A stretch of DNA of 64,000 bases, taken from assembly GCA_947359465.1 (NCBI GenBank), contig OX375876.1, forward strand, positions 122,755,444-122,819,443. The letters are read 5' to 3'. Positions 31,345 to 42,677 of the stretch are shown here, piece by piece. This DNA comes from Metellina segmentata. Lineage: Eukaryota; Arthropoda; Arachnida; Araneae; Tetragnathidae. Position 1 is the first letter of the stretch. The number at the start of each line of letters is the position of its first letter. Both the position numbers and the translations under genes were made by a program. The notes beneath the pieces are model-generated. The model saw only the letters and a list, made by a program, of their open reading frames with translations. It had not been told where the DNA came from and did not search any database.

Positions 31345-31840
31345 AACCCCAGGTGCAGAACTCGTTATGTTCGTTTTTACGTTCAGTGTTCTGCAACACA
31401 ACTCTAAGATATTACAATTGTTCTGCAGGCATTTTGTCAGCATTTTGAAAACTGCAGTCAAATCAAAAACAGACGTAAAACACAATTAACAGCTAAATAT
31501 GTGTATTACATATTTGTTATAAAACATCAATATTTATTCATTTACTTTATTTAAAACCAAGGCATACTTTCAGAATTTGTAATTCTGTCGATAACTTTTG
31601 AAGTTAAAGATTGTGTCAATGACATAGAAGATGTGTTATTTATAAAGTGTTTGTGGTAATTTGGGCAATGTAAGGAGGTTGTTCCGTAGCTAGAAAAAAA
31701 AAGGTGTGGCAAGGAGTGCGCTTTGCACTGCAGAACATCGTAACGTATAATTTTAAAAAATCAGCCAAAAATTTCATAAAATGAAGGAAAAATTGTTCTG
31801 CAAAGACTTTGTTCTGCCACGTACGTCTCAGTTTTAAGCA
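31345..31840 (+). repeat. Unclassified interspersed repeat R1, copy 2
   Basis: The longest plus-oriented copy. It has the blocks listed for copy 1 and continues past AAGGTGTGGCAAGGAGTGCG to TTTGCACTGCAGAACAT and GACTTTGTTCTGCCACGTAC. These extensions are shared with the minus copy at 55150-55605. Confidence 0.8.
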
Positions 31841-32107
31841 CTTTCTACTCCCGTGCCCAAAAAAATTTTATGGGAAATTAAATATTTTGTTAGTTTGGGG
31901 TTAGTAAGCTTGTTGAACAGTTGTCATGTCACTTGATTCTGTAAGTTTTAAATTCTGTTTTTCAAAAATTACTAAGTAGAAAAAAACATTTTGTAATTTG
32001 TGAAACATATCTTTTACCTATCTGTTAATAATATTTTTGTAACATTATACCTAAGCTCAAAAATTAATTTAAAAAAATAAAACTCTAAAGTAAAAAGTAA
32101 ACATTTT
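31841..32107. other. Unassigned AT-rich spacer
   Basis: AT-rich, nothing recognised. Confidence 0.4.
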
Positions 32108-32745
32108 TTATGGGCTAAAGCAATTTAAAGATAACATCTATGCACATGACAGTTAGTGTAAGGTATGTTAAATTATTGCTTTTGTTTGAAAAAAAATTTT
32201 TGTGGGTAGTTCGTTTAATTTCTTTAATTGATTTTCTTGATTGTAAAATAGAATATCTAGCAATATCGTCTTATTACTGGAATTGATTACATTCTGTAAC
32301 AAAGTATAAGTGGCTATCAGCATCAATATCTCCATAAATACATTTTCCTAGCGTGCGTAATATTTTTTGGAAGTAACAAAATTTTCCGTGATTTGTTGCA
32401 ACTGTTTACTTTATGTTCTTTTTATTTCTACGGGCTAAAGAAATTTCAAGGGTAAACTTAAAATTCATGTCATTGACTGTAATGGGTATATTAAAATGAT
32501 TGTTTTTATTTGGAAGCTTTCGTCATGGACAGCTCTGTTTTTCCTTTGGATGTTTTTCTTCATTATCATTGCAAAATAGAATATTTAGTAATATCTTGTT
32601 TCTGGAATGCTAACATTCTCTTACATAGTGGGTGACCATCAAAATCAGATATTTCACACATGGAATCTTGTTTTATGTAATTTTTTTCGGAAGTAATCAC
32701 GAAAATTTTCTGATTTGTTGTTGGCTGTTTACTTTATGTTCGTGT
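32108..32745. repeat. Two-unit tandem repeat, about 318 bp
   Basis: GGGCTAAAG.AATTT.AA at 32111 and 32428 starts two aligned units. Each proceeds through TTGTAAAATAGAATAT or TGCAAAATAGAATAT and a GGAAGTAA block, then TGTTTACTTTATGTTC. Divergence is high, so the duplication is old. Confidence 0.75.
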
Positions 32746-32834
32746 TTTAAATTTAATAAAATTATTTTCTTGATCCCCTATCTTCTTTTTCTACCATCTG
32801 ATTATATTAAGTCCCATGTTTCTGTTTATATGGT

Positions 32835-33375
32835 TAATTACAAAGGGATGTGATGGTATAAGGGAAAGAATACATTCTTTAATAAGGGGGAGGGGGGGTC
32901 CCCCACGTGCTGTAATTACACTAGCAACCCTTTTGGGCATACTTTCAACAAGGTTTTGATACACAGCTATGGGTATTTGTATACATTCATGATGCAAGAA
33001 TGTCGCCTGCTCAGCTGTAGATTTCGGACGGGGTTCCCTGGATGTTCTATGGGGTTTAGGTTGGGACTCTGAGCAGGCCAGGGAAGACGTTTTACATCCA
33101 TATCTTGACTGCGTCCACTGCGTGACAGAGGCTACAACGTGACACGGAGTGTTGTCGTCCTGGAAGTAACATTCGTCCATTACTTAAAATTGCCAGAGCG
33201 TAGGAAGAACCTGATTGTCCAAAATGTTCATGTAGGCGTCGGCCTTCAATTTACCATAAACAACATGTGAAGGTCCCAGGCTCTACCACAAAAAGCAACC
33301 CCACAAGTAGTCGGATTTTATGCAAATCCGCTGACGAACGGTCCATTATTGTAGGGTAGTATATATATTGCCTGT
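32835..33375 (-). pseudogene. Tc1-like transposase fragment, copy 2
   Basis: On the minus strand, [16 protein letters not shown] near 33345 is followed after frameshifts by MDECYFQDDNTPCHVVASV, then a C-terminus ending VYQNLVESMPKRVASVITAR at about 32920. It is better preserved across the second Asp than copy 1 at 16081. Terminal sequence TTTCCCTTATACCATCAC near 32850 is shared with copy 3 at 45550. Confidence 0.8.
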
Positions 33376-33784
33376 GTGTAACGCAATTGCCTGTGAATAA
33401 TAATTGGTAACTATGCAGAAACTTAGATATGAACACGCGCATAAGACTGATCCATTTCATCCTTTCAAAGGGATGCGACTTTAAATGTGAAATAAACTAG
33501 TAAAGTTGTACTATTGTTAAATGAATAACTTTAACTAAATTCTAAACATTTTCACTAAATTCCGACTAAATTTTATAACTTGTTACCGAACGAAAGATTT
33601 TGGTTCGGGGAATCTACTTGTCGAAAAGACACCGACGGACGCTCTAGGAAAATTTAGCTGTGGAATTTTTCTAAATTGGAATGCACAAAAACATTTTTCT
33701 GCTGTGTCCTGATCTCTATAAAAAAGATTAACATAATAATAAAATTACGAGATTAACATGGTTGCTGCTGCCGCAAGATTAAAA
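33376..33784. other. Unassigned spacer
   Basis: Nothing recognised. Confidence 0.4.
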
Positions 33785-34810
33785 ACTCGCTTTCTCTCTC
33801 GATTCTCAGACGGTTTCCCGAGAAGTACGGATCAGAAAATTACGAAATTGACATGGTTTGTTCAAAATTGTACATGAAACAAGATGGATAAGTTTTTTTC
33901 CGATGTGGCTATTAGTTTAGGATGCATTAAGTGTCAAAGTCGGAAAAAGCGAAATTTCTAACTCCAGTGAGAAAAACAAGTACAAATTTTCAGTCTTCAG
34001 TCGTGAGTTTTTTACCTCTAAACTTGAATTTTTGCACCCCGACAAGTTTTTTTTAGAAATTTCAATTTGGTTCCTGATAATATATATTTTTAATTCGGGA
34101 AAAATCGGGACATTTTCGTTATTTTTTTTGTTAAAACTGTCATATCCATAGCTTATTACTATTAGTTTTTAAATTTGTAAACATCACGGGAAACCTTAGA
34201 ATGTAATCTTTTTAATGGTACAATTAGTTTTAAAATTGGCTAATAAATAAATTCGATGCGGTTAAAAGTTGATCAAATAAATTTCGGAACTTTCACAGAT
34301 CGTTATTTCCGATACAAAACTAAAACTGTCATATCTATAGCTTAATACTATTAGTTTTAAAAATTGAATATACCACTTGAAAGCTAACTTTTTTATGCGC
34401 TCTTTTAGATGGTAGAATTATTTTTAAAAATGGTTCATAAATACAATCAATGCGATGAAAAGTATAATTTATATTTTAAACATTTGCGAAAGCATAAATT
34501 TTTCTTCCCGGAAATGAAAGTCTACATTTCATAACGGGTTTGCCAGTTATAAAATTTATAGTAGCAACAAATACCATAGCAAAGATTTTTTTATTTGGTC
34601 GTTGAAACTCGCTGTCACGTCATGCTCAACACGCTTTTTCGCTTGATTCTCAGACGGTTTCCAGAGAAAGTACAAATCAGAAAATTACGAGATTAACATG
34701 GTTTATTCAAAACTGTACAGGAAACAAGACGGAGAAAGCTTTTTTACTGTTACTCAACTTTAGTTTAGGGTACATTAAATGTTAAAGAAAAGGAAAAGCG
34801 AAATCACTTG
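33785..34810. repeat. Nested old duplications
   Basis: 33785-33960 recurs at 34617-34805 (GATTCTCAGACGGTTTCC, AGAAAATTACGA.ATT, ACATGGTTT.TTCAAAA). Between them, 34133-34318 and 34319-34495 are tandem copies starting AAAACTGTCATATC.ATAGCT. The layout suggests one composite repeat with internal duplication. No coding. Confidence 0.7.
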
Positions 34811-35454
34811 CGAAAGGAGTGTTGGTATGCGAGCAGGGTGCTCCTGAGTCGAAATGGCACCAATGGCGTTCTAGTGTTGGCTATCAGAAGTAAATAATTA
34901 AATTTAAAAGATGACTAATAACTATTTCTTTCCTTGTGCATTCACCTTTAGAATTGATCTCAATCGTTTTTCAGAGTGAGTGAAAAGAGAGGAAATTTCA
35001 GTTGAATATGCAGTTTTACAAAACTGTGTGGATGGGATTTTACAGTAATTTAATTGTAATTCAGTGAATGTGTATTTCTAAACGATACCCGCTTGATTGT
35101 ATCTCTCAAGTATCACCGGTTACAGCAAATGAGTACCATTAAACACGCTAGCGTTATATTAATCTACAAAACTACTAAAATATTATTTTGAGTTTCGAAA
35201 GTTGTGGATTTTAATATTTGGAGCTTTAATCTCGAAAGGTCGTTGCTTCGCTTTTGTCTTAATACTCACGCATTGGTGTTGGATGTACCGAAAAATGCTG
35301 AGAAACCAGAGATATTTGAACAGTCAATTTTTGTGTCTGAATGCATTTAAGGATGGCTGAATGGTTGATTCTGGGTTTTATGCTGCAAGTTTGATCAAGT
35401 CGTACCATTCACAAGATAGGTAGTTAAGAAAGGTTGTCAGATGGAATGAATACA
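34811..35454. other. Unassigned spacer
   Basis: No gene or element recognised. Confidence 0.4.
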
Positions 35455-35989
35455 GTATAAATCAGAGTGTAAAAAAAAGCATAAGTTTTTTATAATCAAG
35501 TAATTGGATTTTTTTAATTTAAATCTAATTTTTAAATTTAAATCTGATTTTTTTTAAATTTAAAACTGATTTGTTTTATTTAAATAAGAATTTGTATTTA
35601 AATTTCTGTGGCCCTGTGCACTGTTTTTATAATAATTATATATAAGTTTGTTAAATAAAAAATTGAGTTTTTGACATGACATATAAACCAATATTTACTT
35701 TAAGTAAACAATCAGAATTTGTGACATGGTAAATCAATATTTATTTTACTAAAAATCATAGTTTGTCACATGATCAATACTGGGTGTTGCGATTAGTGCT
35801 GAAATCACAAAGAGTGCAGAAGGTTTAAAGCATTTGACGAGTTCTGTGATTTTCCTAGGGTGCATTTACTTAGTTATAAAAAGGTAAGATTGTTTGTGAG
35901 AGATTTAAATCAATGATTTAAAAAAAAATATTATTGATTTAAATCAAGTGATTTAAATCAATCAAGAATCTTGACACCCTGGTATAAAT
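35455..35989. mobile_element. hAT-type MITE with ATTTAAATC repeats, exact 8-bp TSD
   Basis: Element 35463-35981 (519 bp) with exact GTATAAAT duplications at 35455-35462 and 35982-35989. Ends CAGAGTGTAAAAA and the complement of TTGACACCCTG start with CAG as hAT elements do. Both subterminal zones are rich in TTTAAATCAA-type words. No transposase. Confidence 0.85.
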
Positions 35990-36069
35990 AGAAACAAAAA
36001 TGGTGTGAAAAAGATTTTCTGAATAGGCAGCCGTCTTATTCGATGACGTCACAGTCATAATAAGTGATG

Positions 36070-36330
36070 TAAGGCTAGTCGAAAATACTTGCTAAGGTCC
36101 CTACTAAACATTTCGTTTAATTGAAATTGGCTATCTTGTAGCCGATATGAGCCTTTTCACGATCGAGCAAGTCAAAAACAACTAATAAGGACCCAACTAA
36201 GTATTTAAGGAACGTTTCATGGAAATTGATTATCTATTAGCAAAGGTGGTGAGCTGCTTCATGATTGAGCAAATGAAAGATATTTACTAAGGTCCCTACT
36301 AAGCAGTTTAAAAATACTCTACAGATTCCT
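36070..36330. repeat. Degenerate tandem repeat, about 100-bp unit, 2.5 copies
   Basis: CTAAGGTCCCTACTAA-like words occur at about 36092, 36184 (diverged) and 36288. GAAATTG..TATCT and TCA.GATTGAGCAA lie between them. Confidence 0.65.
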
Positions 36331-36589
36331 AGAGAGCTCATGGACTAATATTATCTTTTTAACGTGAGTTGGGTAAAAAAATATACAACACTTCTTTTCT
36401 CTAGAAACATCGCAAAAAGGAAATGCAATAAAGGAACGAAAAAATACGATGCACCCAATGAAATTCATGAGAACATTTGTAAATTTCAACCCGACTTTAC
36501 CCTCTCAGACCGAAGCGCCCATAATTTTCCCCTCAAACGAGCCTTCAACTCTATAAACAAACTCCTATCTCCGTTGGGTTGATAGTTAT

Positions 36590-36960
36590 ATCAAGCGCAA
36601 GACTCACGCGGTACCAATGTCACGCATCGGTACCAATGTACTCACACCAATTTTGACATTCAACCCCAGAAATGGCAGCGTTGACCCAACCTTTCCCATC
36701 CTCGTAATGGCAATCACAGTTAATTTCCGAAAGGACGCGTTACGTAACGCTGCAATTACGTCACAAAGGCGGTATTGCACGGTTACGGTTAGCCTCTTCC
36801 CTCTGACTGATTTATGTAAAACGATTTTCGTCGCTTTGTGGGCGACATGCAGCGGCCTACGTACAGCGCTCGCAGACGAGATTTTGGGAGCAGAGGTGCC
36901 GATCTGGCAAATCACCTCGCACGTTCCGTCACCGCGATTCTAATTTGGAAAGAATTTTCG
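36590..36960. other. CpG-rich island, function unknown
   Basis: GC- and CpG-rich sequence in an AT-rich setting, open on both strands for over 100 codons (36617-36943 plus, 36604-36915 minus). It contains GGTACCAATGT twice and the CRE-like ATTACGTCAC plus the palindrome TTACGTAA. It could be a promoter, an exon or a GC-rich repeat. Without a recognised protein motif I do not call a gene. Confidence 0.35.
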
Positions 36961-37067
36961 AAAATATGATTCATCTGAGCAACAGCACTTTCCATGACAA
37001 ATCGAGATACACGAAGAAAGGAACGCTCTAAAAAAACTGTTTGAGATTGAGAGTATTCTAAAAAATT

Positions 37068-37730
37068 CAAGCTCTAATTGAAGCGAATTCGAATTGGTTT
37101 CGGTCGTAGTTGTTTATCTAAAATGGTAATCGTCGATTGAACAAGATTTTAATTTTGGTATGTCTAGCAAAATATCAAATTACAGAGCACAAGATGGACG
37201 CTATAAATAATTATGTTCCTTTTACGGTTAGGTGTTTCACAAAATGCCTATTTGGAATTCGTAGTTTTGCAACGGCCATATCAACAAAGCGTTTTACGTT
37301 CGCGAATCAACGTCGCATGGCCGACCAACCGGTATAGTGGTTAAGGTGTTAGCCTCTAGATCGGAAGGTTCCTGGTTCGAATCCGGGTACGGGCATGGAT
37401 GTTTGTAAGCGTATGGTGTAGAGGCGGCTGGTGCACCTTAAATCTGTCGTGGCCGAAAGTCCTCACGTTGGGTTGGCGTGGAAGTTTGGAGAGTGGGGTG
37501 CCAGCTCAGGTGTTGCTTCGTCATCTGACCGTGGTTCAAAATTACGAGGTGTTGTCCTCGGATCTTTCCCTTAAGGGACTGATCCCGGACCGTCGTCAAT
37601 AGCCCGTTGTGTTGCTCTAGTACGACGTTAACTAAAATTACCAAATTACCAACGTCGCATGTTGAAGTTAATAAACTTTTTAATAAACGTAATAACGTAA
37701 GTTAATAAACGTAAAATTAACTTTTTCACT
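37068..37730 (+). repeat. Direct repeat A flanking the pogo-like nest, left copy
   Basis: AATTCAAGCTCTAATTGAAG to AACTTTTTCACT, interrupted by the SINE at 37320-37649, matches 40947-41226 in order. The two copies bracket 37734-40936. They may be a tandem host repeat or part of a larger element. Confidence 0.7.
37308..37661 (+). mobile_element. SINE-A, full length, 12-bp TSD
   Basis: The copy 37320-37649 lies between CAACGTCGCATG at 37308-37319 and 37650-37661. It starts GCCGACCAACCGGTATAGTG and has an intact box A and box B (GGTTCGAATCC). It ends in ACTAAAATTACC. One of the best preserved copies, so probably recent. The copy at 40947-41226 of the host repeat lacks it. Confidence 0.95.
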
Positions 37731-37739
37731 CTACAGTGA

Positions 37740-38669
37740 AACTTTGATTAAAACCGTCACTCTTTTATCCGTCAATTTCTGTTGACCGTCAGTCCGTTAT
37801 TAAAAGTTAATTCATTAAATATTAAAAGTTAGTACGAACACACACATATATATACTGTACTCTGTACAGTAACCAGATTGTCGCGAAAAATAAAATACAA
37901 TAAACCCCGCCCTATCACCACCTAAAAAAACGCTCGCTAACCCCCGGAAGATTGCTTTACAATCCTCATTGGTTCGTTGAGCGAACCTTGATCCCTTCGC
38001 TCGCATCAATGAAGACATGTGTCCCAGCAGAAGGAATTTGCAAAAATCGGATATATATATTCCAAACAAAATATTTTACAAATGTAAATTTTTAAAATAT
38101 AAAGTTATACAGCCTTTAGAATCAGAACTCGAACAACTAGGAATTCAAATGAAAACTCTGAGCAAATTTCGACTCTAAATGTGAGCGCTGCTTTGGAAAA
38201 TACCCAGCTTGTTGTTCGTGTATACATTTCCTCAACACTCGAGCTACCTATACACTTTTTCATTGAGTTTGCTGTCGAAAATTGTAGTGCAGGCGTCTTG
38301 TTGAACTATAATTGTTGGCCCTGAAAATGGCCGGTTTTTTTTAAAGGCCCAGAAAAGAGCCCCTGTTTTTAACATTTTGAAAGTAAGTAGTGCAATAAAC
38401 ATTTAATTCTTTTTTGGTTACAAGAAAATTTCATCCGATAGCGCTATAAATTCAATTGAGCCCCGAGGCTTCGTGGTAAACAAACAATCGCACAGTGTTG
38501 CCTAAACGCGATAACAAATAACGTCTTTCATGAGTGCCACGTAAGAGAATTATATGTATAGATGTATGTACATTTGTACTTCCAGTTCGTAAACGTACAT
38601 TTTTTATCATTTGTTCATATGCAATGGATGGGGGCGGGGGGTTGTTGTTTTAAGGTTTTTCTGTTATCC
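37740..38669. other. Interior of the pogo-like element, unassigned
   Basis: AT-rich interior without a transposase frame. The end (TTTTTCTGTTATCC before 38670) matches the reverse complement of 44700-44725. Confidence 0.5.
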
Positions 38670-39435
38670 GTCTATTCCAGAGTTTCCCAAACTGTGCTTC
38701 GCGAGCAATTCTCAGAGTCTCCGTCCACGGCAGTTATTAAGATGACAAGATTAAATTGCCGCTTCCATTTAGCGGGAAAAACGAAACTACTTCCATCAAG
38801 CGAAAAGTGTTTTCTCAGACAATAGTTTGGGTACTTGAACTTCGAACTGAAGTTTCTTCACTTTTGAATGACCAAAATAGTTTGCTAGCGGATTATTTTA
38901 ACGATCATCAATGGTTGTGCAAATCGTGCTACTTGGCAGACATTTTTTTAGAAAATGAACGAACTCAGCAAATCCATACAAGGAAAACGGAAGACAATAT
39001 TCGATGCTAATGTCGAAATTACCGCGCTGAAGAGAAAGATAGCGTTCTACAAAAAAAGCTTCGAGAATAACAATCTGACATGTTTCTCATTGACTTGAAA
39101 CTTTTTAGAAGAAAATAACATAACATTGAATGAATCATTGGCAGCAACAATAAAAGAACACCTTTAGCAATTTGCTTCAAAATTTGAATTCATACTTTCC
39201 AATGGACACTCAGGAATCGATTCGAAAGAATTCTGAGTGGATTGTAGATCCATTTTCAGTGACGTCAAAACCAGCAGCCCTCACTGTGCCAGAGTACGAG
39301 GTCCTTATAGACATACGTTTCGGACATCAGGCATCATTTAAAAGCAAACCACTTCCCTACTTTGGCCTTAGTTAAGGGAGGATCTTTCTACTATATTAAG
39401 TTCAAGAGCTGAATTTCTCTAACTGCCTTTTGGTA

Positions 39436-40100
39436 CTCCGTACTAGGTATGCGACATCGACGTCGATGTTTTTTATGTATTTAACATCAATGTATTAGAT
39501 TCGATGTTTTTGTAACATCTATGTTTATCCTTGTCGATGTTTTTACTTTGTAGATGTTTTATTTTTAAATGAAAAAAAGTACCGTTATAAAAATTTAAAA
39601 AATAACCAAGTAGCATAATTTTCATAATCAGCTAACTGAACATACTCTTAGACCAAAGTGGCCAAGGGTGAAGAGTCTGAAAAGTAGGGATGCGACATCG
39701 ATGTCGATGTTTTCAAATTATTGATGTTTTATAAAAAAACATCGATGTATTGGAGGCGATGTCGCATTACTAGTTGCTAAATCAATTTTTTAAAAATGGG
39801 GAAAAAGTTTAAATACACTGAATTTTAAAAACATCGATGGTTTGGGGGCGATGTATTATCAACATCGATGTTTTAATTTTGAATATAGATGTTTTGCTGT
39901 CGATATCGCATCAATAGATGTGAAAGCAGTTTTAAGAAATGGGAAAAAAAAGTTTAAATACACTGAATTTTGAAAACATCGATGTTTTGGGGATGATGTA
40001 TTACCAACATCGATGTTTTAATTTCGAACATCGATGTTTTTGGGATGATGTATTACCAACATCGATGTTTTGCTGTCGATGTCGCATCACTACTGCGTAC
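39436..40100. mobile_element. hAT-type MITE 2, 8-bp TSD
   Basis: Element 39444-40092 (649 bp), same family as 15044-15628. TIRs TAGGTATGCGACATCGACG and the complement of GTCGATGTCGCATCACTA. Flanks CTCCGTAC and CTGCGTAC are an 8-bp TSD with one mismatch. It splits the hAT transposase just before YLCETAF. Internal end-like copies occur near 39688, 39770 and 39905. Confidence 0.9.
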
Positions 40101-40160
40101 CTGTGTGAAACGGCCTTTTCGAAGTACACGGCTACAAAAACTAAATATCGAGCTCATTTG

Positions 40161-40512
40161 GACGCAGAAGATGGTAATGGTAATTTTAGTTAACGTCGTA
40201 CTAGAGCAACAAAACGGGCTATTGACGACGGTCCGGGATCAGTCCCTTTAGGGAAAGATCCGAGGACAACACCTCGTCATTTTGAACCACGGTCAGATGA
40301 CGAAGCAACACCTGAGCTGGCACCCCACTCTCCAAACGTCCACACCAACCCAGCGTGAGGACTTTCGACCACGACAGATATAAGGTGCACCAGCCGCCTC
40401 TACACCTCACGCTTACAAACATACATGCCCGGACCCGGATTCGAACCAGGAACCTTCCGATCTAGAGGCTAACACCTTAACCACTATACCGGTTGGTCGG
40501 CGACGCAGAAGA
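40161..40512 (-). mobile_element. SINE-A, full length, 11-bp TSD
   Basis: The copy 40172-40501 in minus orientation lies between GACGCAGAAGA at 40161-40171 and 40502-40512. It splits the hAT transposase coding remnant inside LDAED. Head, both pol III boxes and ATTACC-type tail are present. Confidence 0.95.
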
Positions 40513-40599
40513 CGATATGTGTCTTCAACAGACAGACTTCTGTGTAACCGCGGACATAGACAAACTCCGCCGCAAGAAGCGGGCACTTTGAATGTACAT

Positions 40600-40870
40600 G
40601 CAACATCGTATATTTTTTAAATATCTTTAACTTGTTATATTATTTTGTAGAATTAAATAAAATTGTCTCCAATTCTTTTTTACTATTGTTTCCTTTTTTA
40701 TATACGTACCTTATAATTCATACTTCTGTATATTTATTTTGTATAATATGCCTTATAGAACATAGACAGAATTGAATTTGTCAGAATTGATAGAACTAAA
40801 CCCTAAACATTTCTTGGGAATCCACGAGAAAATTTTGCTTCAAAAAGGGCAACGAAGCTGAAAAAGTTTG
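40600..40870. other. hAT 3' untranslated part
   Basis: AT-rich sequence between the transposase end and the right TIR of the family D element. Nothing else recognised. Confidence 0.5.
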
Positions 40871-40946
40871 GGAACCACTGGTCTGTTCAATTAACCGTCA
40901 CGGTCTCTACCCTGACGTTTTATCGAAGTTTCACTGTAATTCAATT

Positions 40947-41226
40947 TCAAGCTCTAATTGAAGCCAATTTGTATCGGTTTGGGTCGTATTTGTTTATTTA
41001 AAGTTGTAATCGTCGATTGAGCGAGATTTATTTTTTGTGTCCACTAATATCAAACCACAGAGAACAGGACGGAAGTTTCAATTTGTAAATATTTTTATTT
41101 CTTTTAGGGTGTTTCACCAAACGCCTAATTCGAATTCGGTGTTTGGAAACTCCTGAATCAGCAACAGGTTTTTCCATCGTGAATTAACGTTGCATGTTGC
41201 TGAATTCAAATAAACTTTTTCACTGG
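40947..41226 (+). repeat. Direct repeat A, right copy
   Basis: Starts TCAAGCTCTAATTGAAGCC and ends ATAAACTTTTTCACT, matching 37068-37730 without its SINE. The junction where the SINE sits in the left copy reads GAATTAACGTTGCATGTTG here, confirming the empty target. Confidence 0.75.
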
Positions 41227-41512
41227 TTTAAATTGCAACAAATAGTTTCGGTTTGTCGCTCTTCTGCCATATTTTGATAGTGAAGGGATAATTTGACTGG
41301 GATCAGCGGCTTAGCATTACAACTGACATCTCTTAACGTGTACCTATTTCTACCAGCAACAAAATGGGTTATTTTGTCACCTTTGGTAGATCTAGTGTAA
41401 AAGTGTATTCCCAACCACTACACCTACAGTAAAAATACTTATAAAACACGAATGTGAAGTTGAAATCACAAAGTTGAGCATGTTATCTCGCTGACAAATA
41501 TCTAAGATATAA
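41227..41512. other. Unassigned spacer
   Basis: Nothing recognised. Confidence 0.4.
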
Positions 41513-41513
41513 T

Positions 41514-42017
41514 TGGTCGGAAGGTTCCTGGTACGAATCCGGGTCCGGGCATAGATGTTTGTAAGCGTATGGTGTAGAGGCGGTTGGTGTACCTTAAATC
41601 TGTCGTGGCCGAAAGGCCTCACGTTGGGTTGGTGTGGAAGTTTGGAGAGTGGGATGCCAACTCAGGTGTTGCTTCGTCATCTGATCGTGGTTCAAAATTA
41701 CGAGGTGTTGTCCTCGATTTTTCCCTTGAGGGACTGATCCCGGACCGTCGTCAATAGCCCGTTGTGTTGCTCTGGTACGACGTTAACTAAAATTACCATT
41801 ACCATTACCCGGACCGTCGTCAATAGCCTGTTGTGTTGCTCTAGTACGACGTTAACTAAAATTACCGTTACCATTACCCGAACCGTCGTCAATAGCCTGT
41901 TGTGTTGCTCTAGTACGACGTTAACTAAAATTACCATTACCATTACCCGGACCGTCGTCAATAGCCTGTTGTGTTGCTCTAGTACGACGTTAACTAAAAT
42001 TACCAATTACCAGAAAA
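41514..42017 (+). mobile_element. SINE-A, 5' truncated, with tandemly amplified 3' end
   Basis: The SINE begins inside the head at GGTCGGAAGGTTCCTGG. Its last 69 bp (GGACCGTCGTCAATAGCC to ATTACCC) then repeat four times, starting at 41742, 41811, 41880 and 41949. Unit spacing is exactly 69 bp. The repeat boundary lies in the ATTACC-type tail, which suggests slippage at the tail during reverse transcription or later unequal exchange. Confidence 0.95.
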
Positions 42018-42244
42018 ATTGGTAGTGTTGTACGGAAATTGAATATGAATTCAAGTAATTGAAAAATATATTAAATTATATTGAAATAGTTGATATTGAA
42101 AGATGATTTAACTATATAAAACACTAGATTCTCCTATGTTTGCCGTGGCTACTTAAGTTTTGATGGGTTGCGTGAGGTCACGAATTGGAAGAGTTTCTAA
42201 TTGTTTTGATTGTTTGTGTGATGTCACGAGTGAAACTAGATACG

Positions 42245-42677
42245 GTAATTGGTGATTTTTAATCAACGGGCTATTGACGACGGTGCGGAATCAATCCCTT
42301 AAGGCAAAGATCCGAGGACAGCACCTCGTAATTTTGTACCACGGTCAGATGACGAAGCAACACCTGAGCTGGCACCCCACTCTCCAATCTTCCACTCCAA
42401 CCCAACGTGAATAAGAAAAAATTAGGACACCTCGTAATTTTGAGCCATGGTCAAATGATGAGGTCAACATTTGAGCTGTTATCTCACTCTCCAAACTTCC
42501 TGTTATAGTGTTGAGATATGATTTCAGATTGACATTAATATATTACTTATTTAAAATATATGAAAACGCTTAAAAATATTTGATCGTTTTGGTAATCAAT
42601 TCGGTAGTTTTTAATTTACGTCGCACTAGAGCTACACACCGGGCTATTGACGATTGTCCGGGATCAATCCCTTAAGG
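42245..42677 (-). mobile_element. Cluster of SINE-A fragments
   Basis: Three minus-strand pieces: 42245-42411 (3' half), about 42424-42502 (middle, diverged), and 42600-42677 (3' end, stopping at CCTTAAGG). The last piece is cut by the hAT element that begins at 42678. Confidence 0.8.

Larger units (their letters stand above)
38750..40592 (+). pseudogene. hAT (ZBED5-like) transposase remnant, interrupted
   Basis: Pieces in order: IKRKVFSQTIVWVLELRTEV and LLADYFNDHQWLCKSCYLAD (38780-38945). Then LNSYFPMDTQESIRK, EWIVDPFSV and VPEYEVLIDIRFG (39172-39375). After the MITE come YLCETAFSKYTATKTKYRAH and LDAED (40098-40170). After the SINE, the last residues run to LRRKKRAL at about 40592. The catalytic domain is reduced and stops or frameshifts separate the pieces. 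In a working element this protein cuts and pastes DNA with 8-bp target duplication. Confidence 0.8.
38670..40888 (+). mobile_element. hAT element (family D), 8-bp TSD, two nested insertions
   Basis: Element 38678-40880. Ends are CAGAGTTTCCCAAACTGTGC and the complement of AAAGTTTGGGAACCACTG. TSD GTCTATTC at 38670-38677 and GTCTGTTC at 40881-40888 differ at one base. It encodes a decayed ZBED5-like transposase. It was later hit by a hAT MITE (39444-40092) and then or separately by SINE-A (40172-40501). Confidence 0.9.
37732..40938. mobile_element. Pogo-like element split by a hAT insertion
   Basis: TIRs CAGTGAAACTTTGATTAAAA at 37734 and the complement of TTTTATCGAAGTTTCACTG ending at 40936, each next to TA. 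These ends resemble pogo/Tigger-type termini. A hAT of family D sits at 38678-40880. A shorter relative at 44650-44805 lacks the hAT and serves as an empty site. No pogo transposase is present. Confidence 0.75.

Noticed and set aside
39430..40100. Satellite made of ATCGATGTTTT words
   Set aside because: The block has discrete TIRs and an 8-bp TSD inside a hAT transposase remnant, so it is a MITE rather than a satellite.
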